A DNA stretch of 64,000 bases from DATLZU01 sp051293835 (GCA_051293835.1 JBPKMA010000005.1:1-64000); one strand, 5' to 3'; numbered from the stretch's first letter, positions 29,896 to 39,273 are shown. Program-made: numbers and translations. Notes: generated from the sequence alone by a model not told the origin.

Positions 29896-29930
29896 CGTGA
29901 CGTGCCACGTGTTACGGAGCACGTGTCACG
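29896..29930. repeat. Palindromic CGTGAC/CACGTG element upstream of ftsH
   Basis: Arms CGTGACGTGC (29896-29905) and GCACGTGTCACG (29919-29930) pair except for a two-base insertion, and the sequence holds two CACGTG palindromes. It overlaps the last codon of the exported protein gene and lies in the 83-bp gap before ftsH. A similar TCACG-rich text occurs at 36900-36915 in the tail of glmU. It may be a dispersed extragenic element or a hairpin at the mRNA end. Confidence 0.4.
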
Positions 29931-30783
29931 GCGTCTTTTTCGGCCTGAGCCGTTCCGCCAGCACCGGATATTTGGCCTGACCCATGCCGAAGTTGCCAGA
30001 GGCGGGGTCGGCCGCGATGACACGGAGTGTGACGCCGTCCGGTGCATCTTTCGGAAGCGGTACAAAAAACGGCGCCTCGAAACTGCTCTGCAATCCGACG
30101 TGAAACATCTGGAGTCGTTCGACGACCCGGTCGCCGATTACGACCTCGCCGTAGATGTGCATTTTGCGTGAATCCCAGTCACCGTGCGGCCGCACCGGAG
30201 ACCCCGACAGGGTGCGGATCGACGCCCGGAGGGTCACATCTTCCTTAGCGATCAGTGGCTCGCCGGGGGGCGGCGCTTCGATCTGCACGATGTAGCCGTA
30301 AAGGTGGAGCACAATACCGTCATTAGTTAGATCGTGTCCGGGGATCAGCAGAACGGTCTTGCTGGCGCGCTGGAGAGCCACCGGATAGGCTAGCGGCCCT
30401 TCCGCCGAAATTTCAACCAGCGTCGGTCGATCGAGATCGAGGGTCGTGCTAAAGAAGGCCGACGGTCGGGAGCTGTACCGTGGCTCTTCCATGAGCCGCG
30501 GCGTCCGCATGATCTGATTCTGGTCGCCGGCCTCGCCCTGCTGCACACCGGTCGCCAGAATCCGTCCCGTCGCGAGATCCGTGATGGTGACGCGCGCACC
30601 GCCCACCTCGCGTCCTAAAACCATGGAGCCATGCGCGACAACCCGCACCAGCACTGTGGTCGGGACGGGGCCGTTGAGTACCTCAGCCACCGCCGGCGGT
30701 TGGTCCTCCGCTGAGGCAAGGGGTGCGGTGGCCAGCATTCCGGCGATCACGACTGTGCACGATCGGCCGACAGTGCGAACCAT
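29926..30783 (-). CDS. Exported protein of unknown function
   Basis: A 285-residue protein starting MVRTVGRSCTVVIAGMLATA with a signal peptide ending LASAEDQ. The rest is predicted beta-rich (GGARVTITDLATGRILATGV, LDRPTLVEISAEGPLAYPVA, VQIEAPPPGEPLIAKEDVTL) with about 30 residues between strands, as in bacterial Ig-like or carrier-type periplasmic proteins. The ATG at 30783 is chosen for the signal peptide; an upstream start would add 25 basic residues. It follows metG by 10 nt, so it probably shares its transcript. Confidence 0.65.
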   Translation of the reverse strand: MVRTVGRSCTVVIAGMLATAPLASAEDQPPAVAEVLNGPVPTTVLVRVVAHGSMVLGREVGGARVTITDLATGRILATGVQQGEAGDQNQIMRTPRLMEEPRYSSRPSAFFSTTLDLDRPTLVEISAEGPLAYPVALQRASKTVLLIPGHDLTNDGIVLHLYGYIVQIEAPPPGEPLIAKEDVTLRASIRTLSGSPVRPHGDWDSRKMHIYGEVVIGDRVVERLQMFHVGLQSSFEAPFFVPLPKDAPDGVTLRVIAADPASGNFGMGQAKYPVLAERLRPKKTP

Positions 30784-30793
30784 GATCACAGCC

Positions 30794-32767
30794 TCACTTG
30801 ACCTTCGTCCCCGGAGCCACCTCTTCGAGCACGGTGACCAATCCGCCGACTTCCGCATCCCCCGCCGCCAGCACCATCCCCTGGGATTCGATTCCCATGA
30901 GCTTCGCCGGTTTGAGATTGGCGACGATCACGACACATCGTCCTACCAGCGCTTCCGGCTCGTATTTCTTGCCGATGCCGGCGACGATTTGGCGCCGCTC
31001 GCCGCCGAGATCCACCTGGAGCTTGATCAGCTTCTCCGAACGCGGCACGCGCTCCGCGCTCAGCACTTTGGCTGTCTTGAGCTGGATGCGTTGGAATTCC
31101 TCGATGGTGATTTGAGCCGGGGGCGAACCGGACGACGCGGGTGGCGTTGATCCGACTGCCGATTCGGCGGTTGACGGCTGCCGGTTGGTCATGGTCGAGA
31201 CTCCTTGCATGCGGGCGATGTCGATTTTGGGAAACAGCGGCTTACCCTTGGCGATGTCGAACCCCGGGGCCAGCGGCTTCGCGAGCAGTTTTCTGCCCTG
31301 AATCTGCGGATGGAGGCCGAGCTGAGCGGCTATGTTTTCGGCGGTCTGCGGCATGAACGGGTACAGCACGGGGATGAGCCGCTCCAATGCGTTCACCACG
31401 CGATACAAGACCCCATGAAGCTGCGCTTTACTTTCAGCACGCTTGGCCAACGTCCAGGGCGCGGTCTTGTCGATGTACTGGTCGCACCGTTGGATCAGCT
31501 CCCACATGGATTCGAGTGCCCGATTGAATCGGAGGTCCTTGAGGGAGACCATGGCCGATTCGGTCAGTTCACCAATGGCCTGTTCCAACTGATCATCCAG
31601 TTCATCGTGAGGTGGGTGATTCGGCGGAATCTTGCCCTGAGTAAACCGGTCGATCATCGTGAGCGTGCGGCTCACGAGATTGCCGAGGCCGTCGGCCAGT
31701 TCGCTGTTGAGACGGCCGATCAACGCCTCGCGGGAGAAGTCCCCGTCCTGGCCGAACGGCACCTCCCGCATCAGAAAATAGCGGAACGCGTCGACGCCGA
31801 ATTCATCGACGATGGCGTGGGGGTCCACAACATTCCCGCGGCTCTTGGACATTTTTTCGCCGTTCACCGTCCACCAGCCGTGGGCGAAGATTGTCCGCGG
31901 CAACGGCAACTCCAATGCCATCAGCATGGTGGACCAATACACGGCGTGCGTGGTGAGGATGTCCTTGCCGACCAGGTGGATCGAAGCGGGCCAGAAGCGA
32001 TCGAGGGAGGGCGTTGGGGTCAGGTATTCGAGTGCCGACAGATAATTCACCAGCGCGTCGAACCAGACGTAGGTCACATAGCTCCGATCGAACGGCAGCT
32101 CGATCCCCCAGGAGAGGCGGGTTTTAGGTCGGGAAATCGAGAGATCTCCCAGGGGTCGGGCTTCGAGAAACCCGAGCACTTCGTTGAACCGCGCCGGAGG
32201 CCGAATGAACTCGGCGTGGGCTTCGGATATGCGCGGGTGAGCCTTCAAGTACTCGATGAGCCTGTGCTGATACTGACTCATCCGAAAGAAATAGTTGCTT
32301 TCGCTCAACCATTCGACCGGTCGCTTGCAGTCCGGACAGAGCCCGTCCACGACATCTTTCTCGGTCCAAAACCGCTCATCGAACGTGCAATACCACCCCG
32401 TATAATCCGCCCGATAAATTAATCCCTTGTCAAAGAGGACTTGAAGATAGCGTTGAACGATGGCCTTGTGCTGTGGGTCGGTTGTACGGATGAACGCGTC
32501 GTTCGAAATGTTCAGCCGCTTCCACAGCTCGCGGAACCGGGGCGCCATGCCGTCGCAATACCGTTGGGGATCGATGCCGGCCTTGGCCGCCGCCTGCTGG
32601 ACTTTCTGCCCGTGTTCATCGACGCCGGTCAGAAAGAACACCTCGTAGTCCTGTTGGCTGTAGTGGCGTGCCAGCACGTCGGCCGCGATGGTTGTGTATG
32701 CGTGCCCGATGTGCGGAACATCGTTGACGTAATAGATGGGAGTCGTGATGTAAAACGACTTGGCCAT
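30794..32767 (-). CDS. metG: Methionyl-tRNA synthetase
   Basis: Class I synthetase charging initiator and elongator tRNA-Met. The 657-residue protein has HIGH as PHIGHA near residue 20, KMSKS as GEKMSKSRGN near 300, and an alpha-helical anticodon-binding domain. The C-terminal 110 residues are an EMAP/Arc1p-like tRNA-binding domain (ITIEEFQRIQLKTAKVLSAE, LKLQVDLG), joined by a Ser/Pro/Ala-rich linker. The zinc knuckle has only one Cys pair (CPDC). The first start would add six residues; MAKSFYITTP at 32767 fits the family better. It forms a minus-strand group with holB and tmk. Confidence 0.95.
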   Translation of the reverse strand: MAKSFYITTPIYYVNDVPHIGHAYTTIAADVLARHYSQQDYEVFFLTGVDEHGQKVQQAAAKAGIDPQRYCDGMAPRFRELWKRLNISNDAFIRTTDPQHKAIVQRYLQVLFDKGLIYRADYTGWYCTFDERFWTEKDVVDGLCPDCKRPVEWLSESNYFFRMSQYQHRLIEYLKAHPRISEAHAEFIRPPARFNEVLGFLEARPLGDLSISRPKTRLSWGIELPFDRSYVTYVWFDALVNYLSALEYLTPTPSLDRFWPASIHLVGKDILTTHAVYWSTMLMALELPLPRTIFAHGWWTVNGEKMSKSRGNVVDPHAIVDEFGVDAFRYFLMREVPFGQDGDFSREALIGRLNSELADGLGNLVSRTLTMIDRFTQGKIPPNHPPHDELDDQLEQAIGELTESAMVSLKDLRFNRALESMWELIQRCDQYIDKTAPWTLAKRAESKAQLHGVLYRVVNALERLIPVLYPFMPQTAENIAAQLGLHPQIQGRKLLAKPLAPGFDIAKGKPLFPKIDIARMQGVSTMTNRQPSTAESAVGSTPPASSGSPPAQITIEEFQRIQLKTAKVLSAERVPRSEKLIKLQVDLGGERRQIVAGIGKKYEPEALVGRCVVIVANLKPAKLMGIESQGMVLAAGDAEVGGLVTVLEEVAPGTKVK

Positions 32768-32826
32768 GCCGGTCAAAGATAACAAGGTAGGGCTCCCTAA
32801 TTCCAGTGACGGCGGATGTGCCTCGT

Positions 32827-33867
32827 CTAGCTTCGTGCTTCGCGCCTCGGGCTCCTTCCGGTTCCTATCGCATCCCGCAGGCGAAGCAGGGTGCTTTCCA
32901 ACACCAGTTGGATGTTCAAATGGCGTGTCGCCTGTTGTTCCCAGGTTTCAATGTCGTCGAGCAAGTCGAGCAGCGCAGCCACGTCCACGTCGCGGGCCGC
33001 TGCTCGCAGGGCATCCAGACAGTCCAGGTTGAGTAATGCGTCGGGGTCTGCGCCGACCCGCACGAGGAGCAGATCCCTGAGCCATCGCGCCAGCCAGGCC
33101 AGCGCTTCGTGGGCCCGATCATTTTTGGCCAGCGTTTCCGCCGTTGTTAACAGGGCGGTGACGGACCGGAGGGACGTCGGATCCGTCAACGGCAGCAACT
33201 CCCGTCTTGCCGCCTTGAGCTCCTGGGGATCCAGCTTCAACGCCTCGCCCAGGCGTCCTTCGCTCAACATCGCCACAAACCGTGCCTCAGCTGGAGACAG
33301 CCCGCGCCTCTCGATCAGAGCCGTTTCCACCTGCGCACGGGAGGGGGTGGCAAATCGCAGCGCCTGACAGCGGGAGCGGATCGTGGCGGGCAACGCCGAG
33401 GGCCGACTCGTCACCAGCAGAAAGAGGCAGTGAGGAGGCGGCTCTTCCAACGTCTTCAGTAGCGCGTTGGCCGCGCCGATGGTCAGGCGGTCCGCTTGGT
33501 CGATCACGCACACCTTCCACCGGCTGATCAGCGGCCGGTACACGATCTGCGAGTCGATCTCGCGAATCTGTTCGATCTTGATCTGCGGCGTCGCTTGTTC
33601 CGCATCCGGCTCGATGAGGGTGAAGTCCGGGTGGGTGCCAGCTTCGATCTGGCGACAGGACCGGCAGGTTCCACAGGCGTCGGGATCGCCTGGACCGACA
33701 ACCGTGTCGCAGTTGAGCGCCTGCGCGAAGCGCAAGGCCAACAAACGCTTGCCGATTCCGCGCTCTCCGTAGAAGAGATAGGCATGGGCGACTCGGCCGT
33801 GCTGCACGGCAGCTTTCAACAGCGCTTTAGGCGACTCATGACCGATGACGTCGGCGAAGGGCATCAC
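32827..33867 (-). CDS. holB: DNA polymerase III delta-prime subunit
   Basis: Clamp-loader subunit. The 346-residue protein has the AAA+ core: a P-loop variant YGERGIGKR, a zinc module CGTCRSCRQI, the sensor-like VIDQADRLTIGAANALLKTLEEPPP and the SRC motif IRSRCQAL that acts as an arginine finger on the neighbouring subunit. In Escherichia coli delta-prime does not hydrolyse ATP, consistent with the altered P-loop here. It begins three bases downstream of tmk, the usual tmk-holB order. Confidence 0.93.
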   Translation of the reverse strand: MMPFADVIGHESPKALLKAAVQHGRVAHAYLFYGERGIGKRLLALRFAQALNCDTVVGPGDPDACGTCRSCRQIEAGTHPDFTLIEPDAEQATPQIKIEQIREIDSQIVYRPLISRWKVCVIDQADRLTIGAANALLKTLEEPPPHCLFLLVTSRPSALPATIRSRCQALRFATPSRAQVETALIERRGLSPAEARFVAMLSEGRLGEALKLDPQELKAARRELLPLTDPTSLRSVTALLTTAETLAKNDRAHEALAWLARWLRDLLLVRVGADPDALLNLDCLDALRAAARDVDVAALLDLLDDIETWEQQATRHLNIQLVLESTLLRLRDAIGTGRSPRREARS

Positions 33868-33870
33868 ACG

Positions 33871-34590
33871 TCAAGAGGCGGATCGTGCTCCGGTTCGGCG
33901 AACGCTTCGGCGAAGGAACCGCCGCACGATCACCGCGACTTCCTCCGTGAGGGTGTCGGCCGGTTTCGTCCCGTCGAGCACGACGATCCGGCTCGGCTCG
34001 CGGGCGGCCAGTTCAAGAAATCCCCGCCGCACGGCGTTGTGAAATCGGCGGGATTCCCGGTCCAGCCGGTTCTGCCCCAACTTGTTCCGCTGGCGTCTGG
34101 TCAAACCCGCGCCGACTGGCAAATCAAAAAGCAGGCTCAGATCCGGTTCCAGCCCGTCGGTGGCGAACCGGTTCAGTCGGTGCAAGACGCTAACATCGAG
34201 TCCCCGGCCATATCCCTGGTACGCCAGCGTGGAGTCCACGAACCGATCGCACAGCACCACGATTCCGTGATCCAGTGCTGGCTTGATCACCCGCGCGACG
34301 TGTTGGCTGCGAGCGGCTAATACCAACAACGCTTCGCAGCGGGGATCCATTTGTTCGTGGGTTGACCGCAGAAGCGTCCGCCGAATAGCTTCGGCGAGGG
34401 GAGTGCCTCCAGGCTCCCGGGTCTCCAGCACGCGATAGCCGTCTTCACGGAGCAGCCGCGCGAGCCGTCGAATCTGGGTCGTCTTTCCACTGCCTTCGAC
34501 CCCCTCCAACGTGATCAAAACTCCTCGCGGCCTCTCCCGTGTCAGGCTCACCGACTCCCTGTCTCGACGCATCCGGAAATGGATCGGCAT
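33871..34590 (-). CDS. tmk: Thymidylate kinase
   Basis: Phosphorylates dTMP to dTDP. The protein has the P-loop LEGVEGSGKTTQIRRL, the DR(Y/F) motif as LCDRFVDSTLAYQGYGRGL and the LID-region with RRQRNKLGQNRLDRES. The C-terminal tail after residue 220 is Arg/Ser-rich. I chose ATG at 34590 (239 residues); nearby starts at 34617 and 34572 are possible. It is the first gene of tmk-holB-metG and diverges from the DUF502 gene. Confidence 0.92.
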   Translation of the reverse strand: MPIHFRMRRDRESVSLTRERPRGVLITLEGVEGSGKTTQIRRLARLLREDGYRVLETREPGGTPLAEAIRRTLLRSTHEQMDPRCEALLVLAARSQHVARVIKPALDHGIVVLCDRFVDSTLAYQGYGRGLDVSVLHRLNRFATDGLEPDLSLLFDLPVGAGLTRRQRNKLGQNRLDRESRRFHNAVRRGFLELAAREPSRIVVLDGTKPADTLTEEVAVIVRRFLRRSVRRTGARSAS

Positions 34591-34625
34591 CCTATTCCAA
34601 GTGCTTGAAAATAGCAATAAAAGGC

Positions 34626-34655
34626 TTGCGACAGGCTCTCCAAAGTTTGTATGAT
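34626..34655 (+). promoter_or_regulatory. Promoter of the DUF502-glmU-glmS series
   Basis: TTGCGA (34626-34631), an 18-nt spacer and TATGAT (34650-34655). The -10 box covers the first in-frame ATG codons, so the true translation start must be downstream, at the GTG at 34678 after GAGGAG. Confidence 0.5.
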
Positions 34656-34677
34656 GAGCGCGGCACGAGGAGCCCCG

Positions 34678-35355
34678 GTGATCACGGTCAAAGCCGCCCT
34701 GAAACGCTACTTTCTCACTGGCCTGCTGGTCATCACTCCGATCTGGGGCACGATCCTTATTCTGAAAACCTTGTTTCTGACCGTGGACGGGATCCTGGGC
34801 GACATGCTTGCCCGGATCGTCACGCCCGGGTACTATGTGCCGGGCCTCGGCATCGCTACCCTTGTTCTGCTTATTTTTGCCACTGGATTGTTCGCCGCCA
34901 ACTTCATCGGGCGCCAGATCGTCGCGCTATGGGAGGACTGGCTGAACCGTGTCCCGGTCGTCCGGGGCATCTACTCGACGTTGAAGTCCATGATGGACAT
35001 CCTGTCGTTCACCGAGCGGGGCCAATACAACCGCGTTGTGCTGATCCAATTTCCGAAAAACGGTCACTACTGCTTCGCATTCGTCACGGGTGTCACCAAG
35101 GGCGAAATACAGGACCTGTCTTCCGACCCATTGGTGCACGTCTATGTGCCGACTTCGCCCAATCCGACGTCCGGATATTTTTTGCTCGTGCCGGAGCGGG
35201 AGGTCATCCCGGTCGAGATCAGCGTGGAAGAGGCGATGAAACTGATCGTCTCCGGCGGACTCTATTCGCCCATTCCCTCCATGGGTGCCACGCTCGGCGC
35301 CGATTCTAAGTGGTCCAAAGTCAAACAGCCTGAAGCGGGAGTGCCTATCGCATGA
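34678..35355 (+). CDS. DUF502 family membrane protein
   Basis: A 225-residue inner-membrane protein with two membrane segments (YFLTGLLVITPIWGTILILK and GLGIATLVLLIFATGLFAAN) and a conserved soluble C-terminal half (WLNRVPVVRGIYSTLKSMMD, VLIQFPKNGHYCFAFVTG, VPTSPNPTSGYFLLVPEREV). This is the DUF502 pattern; the role is unknown, though the family is widespread. GTG at 34678 has an AGGAG at ideal spacing. It overlaps glmU by ATGA, so expression is probably coupled to cell-wall precursor synthesis. Confidence 0.88.
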   Translation: MITVKAALKRYFLTGLLVITPIWGTILILKTLFLTVDGILGDMLARIVTPGYYVPGLGIATLVLLIFATGLFAANFIGRQIVALWEDWLNRVPVVRGIYSTLKSMMDILSFTERGQYNRVVLIQFPKNGHYCFAFVTGVTKGEIQDLSSDPLVHVYVPTSPNPTSGYFLLVPEREVIPVEISVEEAMKLIVSGGLYSPIPSMGATLGADSKWSKVKQPEAGVPIA

Positions 35356-36998
35356 TTGAACGGCCGGTCCATCGGGCTTCCTCGTTCCCGGGCAGCGCGG
35401 GCCCGGCGACGGGAGCGCCGGTCCCCGGACTCGGCGCCATCGTTATGGCGGCCGGGATCGGCAAGCGCATGAAATCCAAGCTGGCGAAGGTGCTTCACCC
35501 TGTGGCCGGCCGGCCGATGATCCTCTACATCGTGGAACTGGCCGAGCGGCTGGCTGGCGCTGGGGTTGCGGTCGTGGTCGGCCATCAGGCCGGACGAGTC
35601 CGCGCACTGCTCGAAGGCCGCGCGACCGCGATCGTTGAGCAGCCGGAGCCTCTGGGGACCGGTCACGCCGTGTTGCAGGCCAAGCCGGTGTTCTTCGTTT
35701 CTTCGCACGAGCGTCCGGCAACGTTCCTGATTTTGAACGGTGACACGCCGCTGTTGACCGAGGCAACGATCCGCGAGCTGTTGCGCGTGCACGAAACCAA
35801 CCATGCGACGGTGACAATCCTGACTGCCGTGCTCGAAGACGCGACCGGCTACGGACGGATCGTGCGCAGCAATCCGGTCGGAGACAACCATCCAGACCTG
35901 CTGGATTGCCGTGTGCTGAAAATCGTCGAGGATCGCGATGCCTCCCCGGAAGAGAGGCGCTTGCGAGAAGTCAACGTCGGGACCTACGTGGTGGACGGCG
36001 GTTTTTTGTTCGAAGCGCTGGATGCGCTGCAGCCGCACAACGCGCAGCGAGAATATTATCTGACCGACCTTGTAACCCTTGCGGTGGAGAGGGGGCTGCG
36101 GGTGTCGACCGTCACGCTGTCCGACCCGAAAGAGGGCCTCGGCGTCAATACGCGCGGGCAACTGGCGTGGGCCGAACGCGCGATGCGCGAGCGGATTCGC
36201 GAGCGGTGGCTGGACGCCGGCGTCACGATGCGTGATCCGGCGACGACCTGGATCGACGCCGGGGTCGTCATTGGACCTGACACGGTTCTGTATCCCAATG
36301 TCACGCTCGAAGGCTCCACGGTGATCGGCGAGGACTGCATAATCCGCTCGAACGTTCGCCTGACGGACTGCGTACTCGGCAATCGCGTCGAAATTCTGGA
36401 GCACTGCGTGTTTCGCGAGGCCCGGTTGGAGGACGACACAACGCTGGGGCCGTTCGTGCATCTGCGGCCCGGCACGGTGGTGCGCCGCAAGGCCAAAGTT
36501 GGCAATTTCGTCGAGATGAAGAACACCGATCTGGGTGAAGGGTCCAAAGCCAATCACCTCAGCTACCTTGGCGACACGATCGTCGGCAAGGGCGTGAACA
36601 TCGGGGCCGGTACGATCACCTGCAACTACGACGGCGTCCGCAAGTACCGGACGGTCATCGAAGACGATGTATTTGTGGGCAGCGATACACAACTGATCGC
36701 GCCGGTGACGGTCGGCCGCGGAGCGGTGGTGGCGGCCGGCACCACCGTCACGCAGGACGTGCCGGCTGATGCGCTGGCTATCGCGCGGGTGCCGCAGGTC
36801 AACCGGGAGGGATGGGCTGCCCGACGCCGGGCGCTGCACACCGGTGGGGATCGTGAAGCGACACCCGTGAAGCCTCCGGCGAACTCCGAGCGAGAGGCAT
36901 TTCACACGTCACGGACGGCACCGGGACAGTCTCCTGGTACTAAGAAGCGCATGTCTTTTTCAAAGGGCAAGAAGACGGGCAAACAGGCGAGGAGCTAA
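35352..36998 (+). CDS. glmU: Bifunctional GlmU (N-acetylglucosamine-1-phosphate uridyltransferase/acetyltransferase)
   Basis: Makes UDP-N-acetylglucosamine from glucosamine-1-phosphate for peptidoglycan and lipopolysaccharide. The N-terminal uridyltransferase has AIVMAAGIGKRMKSKLAKVL and EQPEPLGTGHAVLQA; the C-terminal left-handed beta helix carries FVEMKNTDLGEGSKANHLSY and GAGTITCNYDGV. At 548 residues it is longer than the usual 450-480: about 28 extra residues at the N-terminus and a basic 55-residue tail ending FSKGKKTGKQARS. It is followed seven bases later by glmS, so both enzymes of amino-sugar synthesis are co-transcribed. Confidence 0.95.
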   Translation: MIERPVHRASSFPGSAGPATGAPVPGLGAIVMAAGIGKRMKSKLAKVLHPVAGRPMILYIVELAERLAGAGVAVVVGHQAGRVRALLEGRATAIVEQPEPLGTGHAVLQAKPVFFVSSHERPATFLILNGDTPLLTEATIRELLRVHETNHATVTILTAVLEDATGYGRIVRSNPVGDNHPDLLDCRVLKIVEDRDASPEERRLREVNVGTYVVDGGFLFEALDALQPHNAQREYYLTDLVTLAVERGLRVSTVTLSDPKEGLGVNTRGQLAWAERAMRERIRERWLDAGVTMRDPATTWIDAGVVIGPDTVLYPNVTLEGSTVIGEDCIIRSNVRLTDCVLGNRVEILEHCVFREARLEDDTTLGPFVHLRPGTVVRRKAKVGNFVEMKNTDLGEGSKANHLSYLGDTIVGKGVNIGAGTITCNYDGVRKYRTVIEDDVFVGSDTQLIAPVTVGRGAVVAAGTTVTQDVPADALAIARVPQVNREGWAARRRALHTGGDREATPVKPPANSEREAFHTSRTAPGQSPGTKKRMSFSKGKKTGKQARS

Positions 36999-37004
36999 CG
37001 GAAG

Positions 37005-38834
37005 ATGTGCGGCATCGTTGGCTACGTCGGCAACCAGGACGCCGTCCCCATCCTCCTGAGCGGATTGCAGCGGTTGGAGTACCGCGGGTATGACTCGGCC
37101 GGCGTCGCGGTGTTGCAGAACGGGAAGATCGAGGTCCGGCGCAGCGTGGGCAAGTTGGCCAATTTGCAGAAGTCGCTCCAGGAGCGGGCTCTGAGCGGGA
37201 CCGTCGGCATCGGTCATACGCGGTGGGCGACGCACGGCAAGCCGTCCGAACAGAACGCCCATCCGCATCGCTCGGGCGGCTGCGTGTTGGTGCATAACGG
37301 CATCATCGAAAACTACTTGCCGCTGAAGCAACAACTGCTTAAGGACGGCTACACATTTGAGTCGGAGACCGACACGGAAGTGGTGGCGCATCTCATCGGC
37401 AAGGAGATCAAGCAGGGGAAAAGCCTGGTCGATGCCGTGCGGGCCGCGACCAAACAGATCCGCGGAAGTTACGCCCTTGCCGTCATCTCCGAGCGCGAAC
37501 CGGATACGCTCGTGGCGGCGCGCTCCGGGTGTCCCTTGGTCGTCGGTCGGACCGCCGAGGCGACGTTCGTCGCCTCTGACGTCATGGCGATGCTCGCGTA
37601 CACCCGCGACGTGACCTATCTGGAGGAAGGCGACGTGGCGGTGGTGACCGCGAAGGACGTCCAAATGATGGACCTCGACGGCCGCCCGGTTTCCCGTCCG
37701 ACGACGCGCGTCACCTGGGACGCCTCGGCTGCCGAGAAGAGCGGCTATCCGCATTTCATGCTCAAGGAAATTCACGAGCAGCCGCAGAGCATTCTGGACA
37801 CCTTGCGCGGCCGCTATTCGCGCGAAACCGGCGAGGCGGATTTGCCGGAGATCGGCCTGACCCCGGAGGAATTCGCGGCGGTGGGACAGATCTGGATCGT
37901 CGCCTGCGGCACCTCCTGGCACGCCGGCTTGGTCGGCAAATATCTGTTCGAAGAAATGGTTCGGACCCCTGTTCAGGTGGACATCGCGTCGGAATTCCGC
38001 TATCGCGATCCCCTGGTCCGAAAAGACGACCTGTTCATCACGATTTCCCAATCCGGGGAGACCGCCGACACGCTGGCCGCCGCGCGCGAGGCAAAGGAGA
38101 AGGGCGCGCGGGTGGTGTCGATCGTCAACGTGGTCGGCAGTACCTTGGCGCGGGAATCGGACGGCGTGCTTTACACCCATTGTGGCCCGGAGATCGGCGT
38201 GGCCTCCACCAAGGCGTTCACGGCGCAACTGACAGCCCTGTACTTGCTCGCGTTGCACCTCGGACGCGTGCGGGGTGTGCTTTCGGCAGCCGACGGCAAG
38301 GCCTGGCTGGACCGTTTGGTCACCCTGCCGGCGCTGGTCAAAGGATTGCTCGGCCGGGAAGCCGAACTGGTTGCCATCGCCAAGCGCTACTACACCAAGC
38401 GGAACTTTTTGTACCTCGGACGCGGCATCAACTATCCGATCGCGCTCGAAGGCGCGTTGAAGCTGAAAGAAATCTCGTACATTCACGCGGAAGGATACGC
38501 GGCTGGCGAGATGAAACACGGGCCTATCGCGCTGATTGACAAGGACATGCCAGTGGTAGTGCTGGCGCCGCGCGATCGGCTGTATGAAAAGACCGTGAGC
38601 AACCTGATGGAAGTCAAGGCGCGTCACGCCCCGGTGATCGCCTTTGTGGCGGAAGGGGAGCGGGAACTTGGCCGGACCGCCGACGCGGTGTTCACCATTC
38701 CGGACGTACATCCGCTGCTGTCGCCGATTCTGTTCACGGTTCCGCTCCAGTTGCTGGCGTACCATATCGCCGTACTGAGGGGAGCCGATGTGGATCAGCC
38801 AAGGAACCTGGCGAAGAGCGTGACGGTGGAATGA
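37005..38834 (+). CDS. glmS: Glutamine-fructose-6-phosphate aminotransferase
   Basis: Forms glucosamine-6-phosphate from fructose-6-phosphate and glutamine. The protein starts MCGIVGYVGNQDAVPILLSG, where Cys2 is the glutaminase nucleophile, and has HTRWATHG and the amide-transfer loop. The C-terminal half has two SIS domains (ACGTSWHAGLVGKYLFEE, QSGETADTLAAARE) and ends NLAKSVTVE, the family's signature tail. The 609-residue length is standard. No glmS ribozyme is seen: only six bases separate it from glmU. Confidence 0.97.
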   Translation: MCGIVGYVGNQDAVPILLSGLQRLEYRGYDSAGVAVLQNGKIEVRRSVGKLANLQKSLQERALSGTVGIGHTRWATHGKPSEQNAHPHRSGGCVLVHNGIIENYLPLKQQLLKDGYTFESETDTEVVAHLIGKEIKQGKSLVDAVRAATKQIRGSYALAVISEREPDTLVAARSGCPLVVGRTAEATFVASDVMAMLAYTRDVTYLEEGDVAVVTAKDVQMMDLDGRPVSRPTTRVTWDASAAEKSGYPHFMLKEIHEQPQSILDTLRGRYSRETGEADLPEIGLTPEEFAAVGQIWIVACGTSWHAGLVGKYLFEEMVRTPVQVDIASEFRYRDPLVRKDDLFITISQSGETADTLAAAREAKEKGARVVSIVNVVGSTLARESDGVLYTHCGPEIGVASTKAFTAQLTALYLLALHLGRVRGVLSAADGKAWLDRLVTLPALVKGLLGREAELVAIAKRYYTKRNFLYLGRGINYPIALEGALKLKEISYIHAEGYAAGEMKHGPIALIDKDMPVVVLAPRDRLYEKTVSNLMEVKARHAPVIAFVAEGERELGRTADAVFTIPDVHPLLSPILFTVPLQLLAYHIAVLRGADVDQPRNLAKSVTVE

Positions 38835-38894
38835 GGGAAGCCGAACGGGGCCCATTTCCGACGAGCCGGCCGTCCTCGCACCACGCCCGATGAA

Positions 38895-38922
38895 GAGCCC
38901 CGCTACAGGAGCGGTCGGGCTC
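38895..38922 (+). terminator. Hairpin between glmS and gatC
   Basis: GAGCCC (38895-38900) and GGGCTC (38917-38922), with an inner GCT/AGC pair, form a stem in the 142-bp gap. No T run follows, so termination is unproven. Confidence 0.3.
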
Positions 38923-38976
38923 CTAAGGCGGATCCCCCGTCAGCACGAGTGTGTTTGTGAAGGGAGTACGGGCAGG

Positions 38977-39273
38977 ATGTCAAAAATTAGTAAGGACGAG
39001 GTCGAGAAAGTTGCGAAGCTGGCGCGATTGGACTTGACGGAGGCGGAGAAGGATGCCTTCGGCAGGCAACTCAGTGCCGTTCTCACGTATATGGAGAAAC
39101 TCAAGACTTACGACACCACCGGTGTGGAACCCACGGCGACAGTCTTGGGGGAGGTCAATGTGTTCCGCGAAGATGTGGTGCATCCCTCGCTTCCCGCGGA
39201 CCGGGCGCTCGCCAATGCGCCGGAGCAAGTCGATGGGTTTTTCGTCGTGCCCAAGATTCTTGAAGACCGATAG
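38977..39273 (+). CDS. gatC: Glutamyl-/aspartyl-tRNA amidotransferase subunit C
   Basis: Small subunit that stabilises GatA and GatB in the amidotransferase that converts Glu-tRNA-Gln or Asp-tRNA-Asn. The 98-residue protein starts MSKISKDEVEKVAKLARLDL and has the typical LSAVLTYMEKLKTYDTTGVEP and FREDVVHPSLP. The ATG at 38977 is the family start; the frame is open further upstream but without similarity. It opens the gatC-panD-gatA stretch. Confidence 0.93.
   Translation: MSKISKDEVEKVAKLARLDLTEAEKDAFGRQLSAVLTYMEKLKTYDTTGVEPTATVLGEVNVFREDVVHPSLPADRALANAPEQVDGFFVVPKILEDR

Noticed and set aside
36999..37004. glmS ribozyme upstream of glmS
   Set aside because: Only six bases separate glmU and glmS, so there is no room.
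36960..38855. A 631-residue minus-strand reading frame opposite glmS
   Set aside because: Antisense shadow of glmS; the His/Arg-rich composition is typical of reverse frames in GC-rich DNA.
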